Counted from the first letter of the stretch, positions 16,546-25,623 are shown. The stretch: 36,338 bases of DNA from JAFLCA01 sp041907145 (GCA_041907145.1 JAYRHW010000164.1:1-36338), one strand, 5' to 3'. Notes: generated by a model from the letters alone, not told the origin. Translations and numbers: made by a program.

Positions 16546-17319
16546 ATGAGGGGTATTCTCTCCGCTCCATCGCCAGGCACCGGGCCGCGAGCACGCGACT
16601 GGTTTGCGAGCGCGGCTTTTTTGCCGGTGTTCGGTTCGACGTTGATGTTCTTCGACCCCCTGCAGCGCCTGGCGCGATGCCTCGGAACAAAGAGTCATGA
16701 GCGAGTCGTCCTTTGGCTCAACATGGCGCTCGTTTACTCTTTGCGGCTGGTCGGGACACGCATCTCTATCGAGCAGCCGGTGGTGCGCCCAAAGTCCGGA
16801 CCTATCATCATCGTCTCTAATCATCAGTCACTTTTCGATATTCCCCTGCTTTACTCCTGCTTTCGCAGGTTTCTGCCGCGCTTCGTGGCAAAGCGGGAGC
16901 TGTCACGGTGGATTCCAAGCGTTTCATACAACCTTCGCAGAGGGGGGAATGCGATAATTGATAGGCAAAATCCCCTGCAGGCCGTGCGCGCACTGCGAGC
17001 GCTCGGTAGGCGGATGAGCGCCAAAAAGTTCGCGACGGTCTTCTTCCCGGAGGGAACCCGTGCGCGCGCCGGCGTGCTGCGCAACTTCAAAGTATCAGGG
17101 TTTGACGCTCTTTGCCGCACTGCTCCTGAGGCGACGGTCATTCCAGTTGCTATAGATGGATCCTGGAAATTGGCAGCGCGTCGCTGCTTGCCCATACCCT
17201 GGGGGTGCACCGTCAAGATTGCGATCGGCGAGCCCATTTCCGGGCTGGCCTCACAGAGCCCCGAGGAGGTTTTAAGCCGTTGCCGCGCATTCATCGCTGC
17301 ACAAGTAGGGACTCAGTAA
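16546..17319 (+). CDS. plsC: 1-acyl-sn-glycerol-3-phosphate acyltransferase family protein
   Basis: 257-aa PlsC-type acyltransferase of the inner membrane. The catalytic NHxxxxD motif is NHQSLFD (92-98), and FPEGTR (167-172) is the glycerol-phosphate binding block; RRGGNAIIDR between them is the typical third block. Hydrophobic segments near residues 20-36 and 56-70 would anchor it. The reaction is transfer of an acyl chain to the sn-2 position of lysophosphatidate in phospholipid synthesis; related lysophospholipid acyltransferases share these motifs, so substrate is by family. AAGG lies 6-7 nt before the ATG. It is followed 42 bp later by nrdJ on the same strand. Confidence 0.9.
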   Translation: MRGILSAPSPGTGPRARDWFASAAFLPVFGSTLMFFDPLQRLARCLGTKSHERVVLWLNMALVYSLRLVGTRISIEQPVVRPKSGPIIIVSNHQSLFDIPLLYSCFRRFLPRFVAKRELSRWIPSVSYNLRRGGNAIIDRQNPLQAVRALRALGRRMSAKKFATVFFPEGTRARAGVLRNFKVSGFDALCRTAPEATVIPVAIDGSWKLAARRCLPIPWGCTVKIAIGEPISGLASQSPEEVLSRCRAFIAAQVGTQ

Positions 17320-17361
17320 TCAGAAAGTTTGTAAGGGAGTTTTGTTGGTAGGAGAATTACG

Positions 17362-20166
17362 ATGGAAACTGCATCAGGCAATGTCCGGAAGTCCAAGGCA
17401 GCGACAACCCTCGAGCCGGCTGCCGCTCTCGAGCAACGCACATTCGACTACTCTTCGCAAACGAAGCCGAGATTTCATCGTCACTTTACCGACGGCAAGA
17501 CATCGCCTCTCGATGCCGTGACGTGGGAACTTCGAACCTGCGCTATCACGAATGACAGCGGAAAGACCGTCTTCGAACAAAAGGATGTGGAAGTCCCCGC
17601 GTTTTGGAGTCAGATGGCCATCAACGTGGTGGCTTCTAAATACTTTCACGGCGACTTGGATGGAGGCGGGCGAGAGCACAGCATTCGAGCACTGATCACA
17701 CGAGTCGTTAACACTATCGCGGAGCAGGCAACGCGCGAGGGGCGCTTTGTGAGTCAGGATGATGAGCATATCTTTCGTGATGAACTGACCTATATCTTGC
17801 TCCATCAACTCGCTGCATTCAATTCGCCGGTTTGGTTCAATGTCGGGGTTCGCGCGCACCCCCAATGCAGCGCCTGTTTCATTATTTCAGTGGAGGATAG
17901 CATCGACGGACTGCTCGAATTGCAGGGCGTCGAGGCGCGGCTCTTCAAGTACGGTTCGGGCACCGGGACAAATCTCTCCTCGATTCGCTCCTCTCGAGAA
18001 GCGTTGGTCGGAGGCGGAAAACCCTCCGGCCCGGTTTCGTTTATGCGCGGCTTTGACGCCTGGGCAGGAACTATCAAGAGCGGAGGCAAGACACGCCGAG
18101 CGGCTAAGATGCAGATTCTCAACGCCACCCACCCGGATATCAAGGAATTCATCAACTGCAAGGTCACGGAAGAGCGAAAGGCCTGGGCATTGATCGACCA
18201 AGGCTACGATGGCGGCTTTGCAGTACCGGGCGGAGCTTATGATTCGGTCTCATTTCAGAATGCGAATCTAAGCGTGAGAGCCCCGGACGAATTTATGCGT
18301 GCCGCAGAGTCCGGCGATACCTACGCCACGAAGCGCGTCACTGACGGCAAAGTTTGCGAGCGGCTCAACGCAACCGAAGTCCTCAGAGAGATTGCCGAAG
18401 CAACACACCTGTGCGGCGATCCGGGGATGCAGTTTGATGACACCATAAATGCCTGGCATACCTGCCCCAATTCGGGTCGCATAAACGCCAGCAACCCATG
18501 CAGCGAGTACATGCATCTGGATGATTCCGCCTGCAATCTCTCGAGCATCAATTTGCTGAAGTTTCTGCGCCCCGATAGCAGCTTCGACGTAGAAGGGTTT
18601 CGGCAAGTCGTGCGCATTATGCTGAGCGCTCAGGATTGCCTTATTGATGTTTCAAGTTATCCGACAAAGAAAATCGAAAACTGCGCCCGAAGTTTCAGGC
18701 AACTCGGCCTCGGATACGCCAACCTCGGCGCTTTACTCATGAGCCTTGGGCTGCCTTACGACTCCGTGGAGGGCCGGGACATGGCGGCCGGCATTACGGC
18801 GCTCATGACGGGCGAGGCCTATTGCGCCTCCGCGCGTATGGCTCGCGATGTCGGTGCGTTTGGCGGGTATCGAAAGAATCGAATTCCCATGCTCAAAGTG
18901 CTTGAAAAACACCGCACTGCCGCAAGGCAGCTCTCCGCCGCCATTCCTCAGGCTTTGCGGGAAGCGGCTGTGGCATCGTGGAACCAGGCAGTCGAGTTGT
19001 GCTTGGCGTATGGTTGTCGAAATTCGCAAGTCACCGTGCTTGCGCCGACAGGAACAATCTCATTCATGATGGACTGCGATACGACCGGAATAGAGCCCGA
19101 TATCGCCCTCACCAAGTACAAGAAACTGGTGGGCGGCGGGGTGTTGAAGCTCATCAATAACAGCGTCTCTCGCGCACTCGAGAAGTTGGGCTATTCCGAG
19201 GACGCCCGCAAACAGATAACGGAGTGGATTGCCGAGCGGGACACCATTGAGGGGGCACCCGGGCTAAAGGACTCGGACTTGGCGGTGTTCGATTGTGCGC
19301 TCAAGCCCCAGCACGGCCAGCGCTGCATTCAGTATCGGGGGCACCTGAGCATGATGGCTGCGGTGCAGCCCTTTATTTCCGGCGCAATCTCGAAGACCGT
19401 CAATCTACCGAGTGAGGTCACGGCAGAGGAAATCGCGGAGATATATTTGGACGCCTGGCGATTGGGACTGAAGGCTGTAGCTCTTTACCGTGACGGTTCG
19501 AAGCGCACCCAGCCCCTATCAACAAGTAGTAGCCCCGCTACCCGCAGCGCCTCGCAGCCGGTTCGCAGGCGATTGCCAGACGAAAGGCAGGCACTAACCC
19601 ATAAATTCCGAGTGGGCGGACTTGAAGGCTATCTGACCGTCGGACTCTATGAAGACAACACCCCCGGGGAAATCTTTCTAGTTGTAGCCAAGGAGGGTTC
19701 GACACTGTCTGGCATAATGGATGCCTTTGCCACTTCCATTTCGATAGCTTTACAGTACGGCGTTCCGCTTGAAGCACTGGTAAAAAAATTCGCCTATGTG
19801 CGTTTCGAACCTTCGGGGTTTACCGCCAACAAGGACGTGCCAATCGCGCATTCAATAGTTGACTACGTATTTCGCTGGTTGGCCGTTAAGTTCCTTACTC
19901 CGGAGAAGCGCCTAGAACTCGGGCTCAAGGTTACCCCTTCGGCCAGCGAGGGGGCTCCCGCAGCCCCAAAACTCAATAAGCCTGCTGGTCACAACGGAAA
20001 TGGCAATCACGCAACGAGCACGCAACGCGCCTCCAATCAAGCCCTTGCGGCTTTCGAAAACTCACTAGATGCTCCACCATGCCTCAATTGCGGCTCACAT
20101 CTTATGGTGCGGCAAGCCGGATGCTATGTCTGCCTGAACTGCGGAACCCAGGGGGGATGCGGCTAA
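17362..20166 (+). CDS. nrdJ: Adenosylcobalamin-dependent (class II) ribonucleotide reductase
   Basis: 934-aa enzyme making deoxyribonucleotides, oxygen-independent through B12. Visible signatures are SPVWFNVG and HPQCSACF (Cys169, Cys172), the loop GSGTGTNLSSIRSS, and the active-site NPCSEY (378-383, with thiyl-radical Cys380 and Glu382). LAPTGTISFMMDCDTTGIEPD, an NrdJ hallmark, follows. Residues about 740-850 form the TSCPD domain typical of bacterial NrdJ. The C-terminus (from about 905) is a zinc-ribbon tail with CLNCG and CLNCGTQGGCG that probably cycles reducing equivalents to the active site. GGAG lies about 9 nt before the ATG. No NrdA/NrdB genes are in the window. The 3' end abuts the repeat element at 20168. 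Confidence 0.96.
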   Translation: METASGNVRKSKAATTLEPAAALEQRTFDYSSQTKPRFHRHFTDGKTSPLDAVTWELRTCAITNDSGKTVFEQKDVEVPAFWSQMAINVVASKYFHGDLDGGGREHSIRALITRVVNTIAEQATREGRFVSQDDEHIFRDELTYILLHQLAAFNSPVWFNVGVRAHPQCSACFIISVEDSIDGLLELQGVEARLFKYGSGTGTNLSSIRSSREALVGGGKPSGPVSFMRGFDAWAGTIKSGGKTRRAAKMQILNATHPDIKEFINCKVTEERKAWALIDQGYDGGFAVPGGAYDSVSFQNANLSVRAPDEFMRAAESGDTYATKRVTDGKVCERLNATEVLREIAEATHLCGDPGMQFDDTINAWHTCPNSGRINASNPCSEYMHLDDSACNLSSINLLKFLRPDSSFDVEGFRQVVRIMLSAQDCLIDVSSYPTKKIENCARSFRQLGLGYANLGALLMSLGLPYDSVEGRDMAAGITALMTGEAYCASARMARDVGAFGGYRKNRIPMLKVLEKHRTAARQLSAAIPQALREAAVASWNQAVELCLAYGCRNSQVTVLAPTGTISFMMDCDTTGIEPDIALTKYKKLVGGGVLKLINNSVSRALEKLGYSEDARKQITEWIAERDTIEGAPGLKDSDLAVFDCALKPQHGQRCIQYRGHLSMMAAVQPFISGAISKTVNLPSEVTAEEIAEIYLDAWRLGLKAVALYRDGSKRTQPLSTSSSPATRSASQPVRRRLPDERQALTHKFRVGGLEGYLTVGLYEDNTPGEIFLVVAKEGSTLSGIMDAFATSISIALQYGVPLEALVKKFAYVRFEPSGFTANKDVPIAHSIVDYVFRWLAVKFLTPEKRLELGLKVTPSASEGAPAAPKLNKPAGHNGNGNHATSTQRASNQALAAFENSLDAPPCLNCGSHLMVRQAGCYVCLNCGTQGGCG

Positions 20167-20167
20167 C

Positions 20168-20298
20168 GAAATAGGGACGATCCTATTTATCGGCAATGAA
20201 CCGCAGCATTGCATCAGTGCGCTAAGAAGCTGTTATGGAAAGCTGCAACTTACGGGATGGTGTAGGAAAGGCGGGAAAATAGGATCGTCCCTAATTTC
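20168..20298. repeat. 131-bp REP/MITE-like element with inverted ends
   Basis: The left end contains AAATAGGGACGATCCTATTT, and the right end, read on the other strand, contains the same sequence with one inserted T. The two arms of about 21-23 bp enclose about 87 bp of noncoding DNA. The element lies between convergent nrdJ and trmFO, and its right arm supplies the trmFO stop codon. The same core occurs twice in tandem at 33624-33673. No transposase is visible; it may be a non-autonomous or REP-type element. Confidence 0.75.
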
Positions 20299-21658
20299 CT
20301 GGCATGACATGCTGCGACAAGAAATCCCCTAGCGACTTGAGCGCGCGCTCGGACGCTCTGAGTCTGCGAGCATCCTTACCTTCCGAACGCACATAGGGCG
20401 AATCGAGGTAGCTTTGCATCAAGCCGAAGCTAATGTTCATGGGCTGAAAATCCTTGCGCGATGGGTCACTGATATAATGCAAAAGGGATCCGATGGCGGT
20501 ATCCTGCGGGAACGTCAGCGGCGGCAATCCACCGATGAGTCGTGAGGCATTGATCCCGGCGGCTAGTCCACCGGCCGTGGACTCTACATAACCCTCAACA
20601 CCAGTAATCTGACCGGCAAAGAAGAGGCTCGGCTGCGTTCTAAATTGCAAAGTTGATTCAAGGCATTTCGGCGAATCAATGAACGTATTGCGGTGCACCG
20701 AGCCAAGCCGGACAAACTCGGCATTCTCCAGCCCCGGTAATGAACGGAAAATCCTCTGCTGCTCGAGATGCTTTAGCTTGGTCTGAAACCCGACCATATT
20801 CCAGCGTTTGCATTCCTTGTCATCCTGACGAAGCTGGAGTGCCGCATACGGCCTTCTCCCCGTTCTCGGATCCTCGAGCCCAACCGGCTTCATCGGTCCG
20901 AAGCGCAGGGTGTCCAGTCCCCGCGAAACCATTTCCTCAATCGGCATGCAGCCCTCGAACGGACGCAAATTATCGACCTTATCCGACTCGACTTCCTCAT
21001 GCCCGCCGAATTTCTCTCCCGCTGCTACGGCGGCGACGAACCCCTCGTATTGCTCCTGGTTAAGGAATACATTCAGGTAATCCTCTCCGCCCCCCTTTCC
21101 GTAACGAGATTGCCGGAAGAGCTTCTCGTGATCCAAGGACTCATCGAGCACAATGGGACTAATGGCATCAAAGAACGCCAAACTCTCCTTGCCGGTTCTC
21201 GCCTCTATGGCGCGCGCGAGTGCCGGGGATGTGAGCGGCCCCGTGGCAATAATAACGGGATTGGCCTCACTGCTATCTGGAATTTCTTGAATCTCGGCGC
21301 TTTCGAAAGCAATCAACGGGTGCGATCTCATCCGCTCATCGATGTAAGCGCTAAAGACATCGCGATCAACGGCCAGCGCACCGCCCGCCGGCACGGCAGC
21401 AAAATCAGCCGCCTGCATGATGAGCGAGCCGGTCCGTCGCAGCTCTTCTTTGAGTAACCCAACGGCATTGGTCAACGCCGCTCCGCGCAGCGAATTGGAG
21501 CATACAAGCTCAGCGCACTTTCCAGTTTTGTGCGCCTTGGTCATGCGCTGCGGGCGCATCTCGATAAGGCGCACGACATGCCCGCGGGATACAAGCTGCC
21601 AGGCAGCCTCCGAGCCCGCTAGTCCGGCGCCGATTATGCTTACCGTCGATTTTTGCAT
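20291..21658 (-). CDS. trmFO: Methylenetetrahydrofolate-tRNA-(uracil-5-)-methyltransferase TrmFO
   Basis: 455-aa FAD enzyme that methylates U54 of tRNA to m5U using methylenetetrahydrofolate. Near the N-terminus, IIGAGLAGSEAAWQL is the FAD Rossmann motif; IEMRPQRMTKAHKT and CAELVCSNSLRG are TrmFO signatures with the cysteine that traps flavin or RNA. Further family blocks are GCMPIEEMVSRG, DTLRFGPMKPVGL and GQITGVEGYVESTAGG. The ATG at 21658 gives the usual compact start; the frame is open to 21706 and no ribosome site decides it. The stop codon falls inside the right arm of the adjacent repeat, after MPGN. The presence of TrmFO rather than TrmA hints at a lineage outside Gammaproteobacteria. 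Confidence 0.96.
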   Translation of the reverse strand: MQKSTVSIIGAGLAGSEAAWQLVSRGHVVRLIEMRPQRMTKAHKTGKCAELVCSNSLRGAALTNAVGLLKEELRRTGSLIMQAADFAAVPAGGALAVDRDVFSAYIDERMRSHPLIAFESAEIQEIPDSSEANPVIIATGPLTSPALARAIEARTGKESLAFFDAISPIVLDESLDHEKLFRQSRYGKGGGEDYLNVFLNQEQYEGFVAAVAAGEKFGGHEEVESDKVDNLRPFEGCMPIEEMVSRGLDTLRFGPMKPVGLEDPRTGRRPYAALQLRQDDKECKRWNMVGFQTKLKHLEQQRIFRSLPGLENAEFVRLGSVHRNTFIDSPKCLESTLQFRTQPSLFFAGQITGVEGYVESTAGGLAAGINASRLIGGLPPLTFPQDTAIGSLLHYISDPSRKDFQPMNISFGLMQSYLDSPYVRSEGKDARRLRASERALKSLGDFLSQHVMPGN

Positions 21659-21721
21659 GGATGGAGTATAGACGGGATTGGACACCGATTCAAATGAGGG
21701 CGCCATATTGGTCAGGCGCTC

Positions 21722-22888
21722 TTACATCAGAAGATCCTTCGAGGTCATTCCCAATCCCTCGAGATACTCCTCAATCTCGTTTGTTTCCTCCACTGGCTCG
21801 ACGTTTTGAAAGCCGTGGTCGATAAGGTTTGCAGCCGCAACAAAGGTCAGTACCGATACGGAGCGTGCCGGGCAAAGCAGCGGCTGATGGTGGTAGGCAA
21901 CTGCCTCGACAATCGGCTCGGGAATACCCCACAGATTGAGCAAGTATGCCCCGATTTCTTGATGGCTGACTCCAAAGACGGCGATTTCTTCATGATAAAG
22001 CGCTTGATGATCTCCTCGCGCGCGCTCCATGATGCTTTTGTATTTCTGCGGGAAGGCATGAATGCAGACAAGTTTGCCGACATCGTGCAGAAGCCCGGCC
22101 GTATGCGCAAGCTCCTTGAGGTGTCTCGTTTCATGCCGTCGCTCACTGAGTGATGCGGCAAGACCCGCCACTCGCAAAGAATGATCGAAGAGCTGGTCGA
22201 CCTGGAATAGCTTCATCTTCCGGGTGTCAATCTGCGAGAACAGCTCTGCTCCCAGAACGATTGACTTCACCGTTGTAATTCCCAGCAAATTCACCGCCTG
22301 TTCGACCGAACTCACCTGCTGCCGCGCTCCGTAGTAAGAGCTATTGGCAGCCTTTAGCAAGAATGCGGTAAGCGACATTTCTCGGCGCAGAAGTTCAATC
22401 AGCCCTCTAAAGTGAAAGTCTTCTTGAGCCAACAGCCGCTGTATGGCGAAATAGGTTTTGGGAGGACTGGGCAGCGTCGGAATGGAGTTAATGAGTCCAC
22501 GCAGTCTTGATCCCCGCAAGCGTCGCCTAAGCGCTAAGGCACGCTCAAGCTCTATAATGAGTCCGCGGTAGTCGCAGGGCTTGGCAAAGATTCGATGTGC
22601 TATGCCCAGCGCCTCGACTTCCCTTGCCATTTCGACCTTGGCCGAGACAAGAAAGCGCACCATCAGGGGCTCCTGCAGGGCAATCTCGGTGAGCAAGCGG
22701 TTGCCTTGAATGCCGGGCATTTCCAGATCGGAAATGACCGCGTCGAAGTTAAAGTGGCAGAGCAGCTCGGCTACCATCAGCGGATCGCTTACTGCCTCGA
22801 CCTTCCATTCCGGACGAATATTCTGCAAAGCAGCTACGGAGGCTGCCAATATGTCTTGATCGTCATCAACTACGAGGATTCTGGTCAC
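21722..22888 (-). CDS. Response regulator with HDOD output domain
   Basis: 388-aa cytoplasmic signalling protein. Residues 1-118 are a receiver domain: acidic pair DDD at 8-10, phospho-acceptor Asp54 (ISDLEMPG) and conserved Lys in FAKPCDY. Residues about 140-340 are an HDOD domain with LLKAANSSYYG and an intact HTAGLLHDVGK metal-type motif. HDOD regulators commonly control motility, surface attachment or c-di-GMP responses; the partner kinase is not in the window. It starts with GTG at 22888, supported by AAGG 8 nt upstream. It is 60-odd bp from trmFO on the same strand. Confidence 0.92.
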   Translation of the reverse strand: MTRILVVDDDQDILAASVAALQNIRPEWKVEAVSDPLMVAELLCHFNFDAVISDLEMPGIQGNRLLTEIALQEPLMVRFLVSAKVEMAREVEALGIAHRIFAKPCDYRGLIIELERALALRRRLRGSRLRGLINSIPTLPSPPKTYFAIQRLLAQEDFHFRGLIELLRREMSLTAFLLKAANSSYYGARQQVSSVEQAVNLLGITTVKSIVLGAELFSQIDTRKMKLFQVDQLFDHSLRVAGLAASLSERRHETRHLKELAHTAGLLHDVGKLVCIHAFPQKYKSIMERARGDHQALYHEEIAVFGVSHQEIGAYLLNLWGIPEPIVEAVAYHHQPLLCPARSVSVLTFVAAANLIDHGFQNVEPVEETNEIEEYLEGLGMTSKDLLM

Positions 22889-23033
22889 CGACTTTACCTT
22901 GGAATTTGTCGCTCCAAGGAATAAGCAATACCCGTGCCAGGGCTAAGGGCCTGAAGAAATGAGGGCCGGTAAGCAAGGTGCCCAAAGGAGGGAATGACGC
23001 TTCCCTGTGGCCGCAGATGTTTTCAGACTGCTC

Positions 23034-23252
23034 TCAGGCCTTGACCGGCTTGGCCACTGCCTGCGCATCCTTATCGGCGAGGATATCACCGCCGGAGGAC
23101 CAGCTATCTCGGGGAATTTCCTGAAAAACGATATTGGTGCGAGCACGCGGCTTGCCTGCCACCTTCTCCAGAGAATTATAAATATCGTTAGAAATGCTGC
23201 GCTTTTGTTCGATCGTCAGCGGGCCTCCAACTTGCACGAGTACGTACGGCAT
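23034..23252 (-). CDS. 4-oxalocrotonate tautomerase-like protein
   Basis: 72-aa protein of the 4-OT fold. After Met removal, Pro1 (start MPYVLVQV) would be the catalytic base. GGPLTIEQKRSISNDIYNSLEKVAGKP is the typical first helix and NIVFQEIPRDSWSSGG the typical second strand region ending in the GG turn. Such enzymes isomerise enol/keto forms of unsaturated acids as hexamers; the substrate here is unknown. AAGGAG lies 7 nt before the ATG. It stands between an unknown gene upstream and the HDOD regulator downstream. Confidence 0.88.
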   Translation of the reverse strand: MPYVLVQVGGPLTIEQKRSISNDIYNSLEKVAGKPRARTNIVFQEIPRDSWSSGGDILADKDAQAVAKPVKA

Positions 23253-23301
23253 ATAAATTCTCCTTGCCAGATGTTGAAGCTATACCAGAAACATCACTCG
23301 A

Positions 23302-24699
23302 TCACGAGTGCTTACTCTTGAGAAAGCGAACACTATCGGCCAGGGCTGGAAAGCTCTCGAAAATGTTTTGGGCCGCCAGTGCTACCAAACGCGGTCCCTG
23401 TGCCGCATGATTGATTGGAAGTAGTTCCTGCGCCACCATAGACTCCAATAGACTATCCATTGGAACCGCCAAGTATCGGGCAGAGACCAATGCCTGCGGC
23501 ACGTCCAAGTAAGACAGCCGGAAGGTGGATGCTTCAAGAGCTTCTATCCTTTCTTGCAGATCCTCGTCTTGTTCATCAACGAGCTGCTCACCATCTCTGC
23601 GCACGTTGCTGCGATCCGGTTCACTCATGTCAATCTGATCAATAGGGTCGATGCCGTCATCTCCGTCCCAGGGCATGGAAAGATCTTCATCGAGGGCTTC
23701 ATCGAGTTCGTGGAGTTCGCGCCGATGCTTCGCGTCCTCCATCGCTTCATCAACCAACAGCTTTTGCTGCAATTCGGTTAACTCCCGCACGAAGACACTT
23801 AATTCGGCCTTACCCGGCGGCTTATCCTGCCAATGTCGATCTCCTATGAACCAAATGCGCTTGCATTCGACGAAGCCATTTGGATCAAGTTTTGAGATGT
23901 CATCGGTGACCATCATGCGACTTATGGGGAATCCGATATCTGCGATCCAGCGCCTGAGGAGTCGCGCAGCCTGTCGATCAGGATGTTTAGAGCTCAGCAC
24001 GCAAAAAGGCACATGTTCATTCATGCAACGAGAATCAATTACGATCATGTCGGGTTTCTTCACATTGAGAGCGCGCTCGAAAACGCTCTTGAAGCGGCGT
24101 TCGTGCGCCTCTAGGTATCCCTGCAAAAACGTCTGTCCGGCTTTTTCCTCGACTTCAACCTCAGCGATGAATTTGATACCGAGCTCTTGGCAGATGAGCC
24201 TCAAGCCGCAGCCAGCGAACATGTCGTCGATACTGCTGCCGGAAAGCCCGGCGAAGACATGGCCCCGCGGCAGCCGCTGCCCTACCGTGCGGTCAGTAAA
24301 AAGAACACAGTGGTCGAAAGGAATATTTCGCCTTTTAAGCTCGAGAGAGATGTCGGGCCCCTCGAGATCGGCGGGCAAAGACACGACCTGCACCGTACAG
24401 CCCTTCTCTCGCAGAATCGCTTGAATTTCTGAGACATAGGATTCGTAGATGCCATTGCGGCGAAAGACGAAGTAAATCGGGACCGCCTCGCGCGAAACAT
24501 GAACACCGTTGGTTGACGGCTCATGGGCTGAGGGCTGAACAATGAAGGGGACACTCGGTAATCGAGGAATATGCAGTGGCTGTTCAGCCGGAGCATCGAG
24601 CGGCTCTGTTGGTGGAATCGGCGCTTGCTGTGGCACCTCCGCGTCGGCTCCACTCGGACCGTCAGCAGGCAACGACGAATTGTGAAAGGACTCTAACAC
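23302..24699 (-). CDS. Hypothetical protein with Pro-rich N-terminus and acidic linker
   Basis: 465-aa protein that I do not recognise. Residues about 1-65 are rich in Pro, Ala and Glu and look disordered. Residues about 70-320 are a mixed alpha/beta globular region starting IYFVFRRNGIYESYVSEIQAIL, with repeated hydrophobic strands such as DMIVIDSR and RIWFIGDRHW. A very acidic segment (about 340-395) follows, then a compact C-terminal domain. There is no signal peptide or membrane helix, so it is probably cytoplasmic. The frame starts with GTG at 24699, with only G-rich sequence upstream, so the start is uncertain. It is upstream of the tautomerase gene on the same strand. Confidence 0.65.
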   Translation of the reverse strand: MLESFHNSSLPADGPSGADAEVPQQAPIPPTEPLDAPAEQPLHIPRLPSVPFIVQPSAHEPSTNGVHVSREAVPIYFVFRRNGIYESYVSEIQAILREKGCTVQVVSLPADLEGPDISLELKRRNIPFDHCVLFTDRTVGQRLPRGHVFAGLSGSSIDDMFAGCGLRLICQELGIKFIAEVEVEEKAGQTFLQGYLEAHERRFKSVFERALNVKKPDMIVIDSRCMNEHVPFCVLSSKHPDRQAARLLRRWIADIGFPISRMMVTDDISKLDPNGFVECKRIWFIGDRHWQDKPPGKAELSVFVRELTELQQKLLVDEAMEDAKHRRELHELDEALDEDLSMPWDGDDGIDPIDQIDMSEPDRSNVRRDGEQLVDEQDEDLQERIEALEASTFRLSYLDVPQALVSARYLAVPMDSLLESMVAQELLPINHAAQGPRLVALAAQNIFESFPALADSVRFLKSKHS

Positions 24700-24876
24700 C
24701 CCATTACCCCAAGGTGTACAAACGCTAGGCCGCGCTACAATAGTCGCAGCTTCGGGGCTGGATATTACTCCTTTGACGAACTTAGGGAAGATGAAAGGTG
24801 CGTTAAAGTTTTCCGGTGATCCGGTTAACCTGTTGAAATTATTCGCAGGCTGGAATGAGAGGGGAAAAGCTTGAAT

Positions 24877-24898
24877 GCGGCGGCCTGATGGCCGCCGC
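24877..24898 (-). terminator. GC-rich hairpin, likely terminator of the Lys-rich gene
   Basis: Perfect 9-bp arms GCGGCGGCC and GGCCGCCGC around a 4-nt loop, 13 bp past the stop of the 38-aa gene on the minus strand. The following sequence has only a short, delayed T tract (AGCTTTT), so termination may be partial. Confidence 0.6.
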
Positions 24899-24911
24899 TG
24901 ACTAGCAAAGG

Positions 24912-25028
24912 TTAGCTCTTATGAACCTTGGCCTTTGAAGTCAAAGACGCGGACTTCCGTAGAGACTTCTTCGCGATGTTCTTCGCGGAAGCTTTCTTCT
25001 TGGAAGTGCTTTTCTTGGCTTTTGCCAT
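24912..25028 (-). CDS. 38-aa lysine-rich histone-H1-like protein
   Basis: A very short ORF, MAKAKKSTSKKKASAKNIAK and on to VHKS, made almost entirely of Lys, Ala and Ser, with 15 or so basic residues. This resembles the basic tails of bacterial H1-like or AT-hook-type nucleoid proteins. AGGAG lies about 9 nt before the ATG and a strong hairpin follows the stop, so it looks like an independent gene. It would probably bind nucleic acid by charge. There is no fold to classify; the function is inferred from composition only. Confidence 0.68.
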   Translation of the reverse strand: MAKAKKSTSKKKASAKNIAKKSLRKSASLTSKAKVHKS

Positions 25029-25302
25029 TTTGTCTTTCTCCTAAATACTCCGCACAGTGCAGACGAAATGTCCGCTCTTAACAGCACGGATTATGTAACT
25101 ACACATTTAGATGCAGATGGGCTCGATTATATTCATGTACAACACAATTTCTCGTCCCTCCGCACTATCAGCCATCCCGCTCTAAGAAAATCTCGTAGGT
25201 CTATCTAGTCAGAATGCCCAAAGAAGGGCTGCCCCGGCGTGAAATCGCCTCAAGTCGTGCAGCTTTTCCCCAGCCGGACGATCTCTGAATGAGAAGATCT
25301 CG

Positions 25303-25623
25303 ATGATAATTTTCATGAACAGAGACGCAAACCAGGAGAAGGGTGCAGGGCCAGTAGAAGTCGCCTTAATAGCGGCGCTGCTTGCTCTTATTGCACTTCC
25401 TGCCGTCCTGAGTGCAGGCAACACCACTCGCGATAATTTCTCATGTCTCTTGATCGAGGGGGGAGGCAGCTCGGGTCATCCCGGTTTCGGCAACCCAGAG
25501 ACGTTGCCGGCAGAGCTCCGAGAGATAGGACGCTGTGGCACCCCTGACATTACCGAGCCTGTTCTTTGTCCACCCGAATCGGACCCCTCCTCATGTATGG
25601 AAGCAGGCGGTCTACAGATTTAG
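25303..25623 (+). CDS. Flp-like pilin with cysteine-containing C-terminal extension
   Basis: 106-aa protein. The N-terminus reads like a class IVb (Flp) prepilin: cleavage after Gly14 would leave Glu19 at position +5, followed by the hydrophobic helix VALIAALLALIALPAVL. Unlike common Flp pilins of 50-70 aa, a polar tail of about 65 residues with four cysteines (50, 78, 88, 98) follows, which could form disulfides. GAGAAG lies about 7 nt before the ATG; a second ATG four codons on is also possible. It lies 9 kb from the TadE/TadG genes and may be a pseudopilin of the same system. Its 3' end overlaps that of the next gene by 4 bp, tail to tail. Confidence 0.65.
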   Translation: MIIFMNRDANQEKGAGPVEVALIAALLALIALPAVLSAGNTTRDNFSCLLIEGGGSSGHPGFGNPETLPAELREIGRCGTPDITEPVLCPPESDPSSCMEAGGLQI

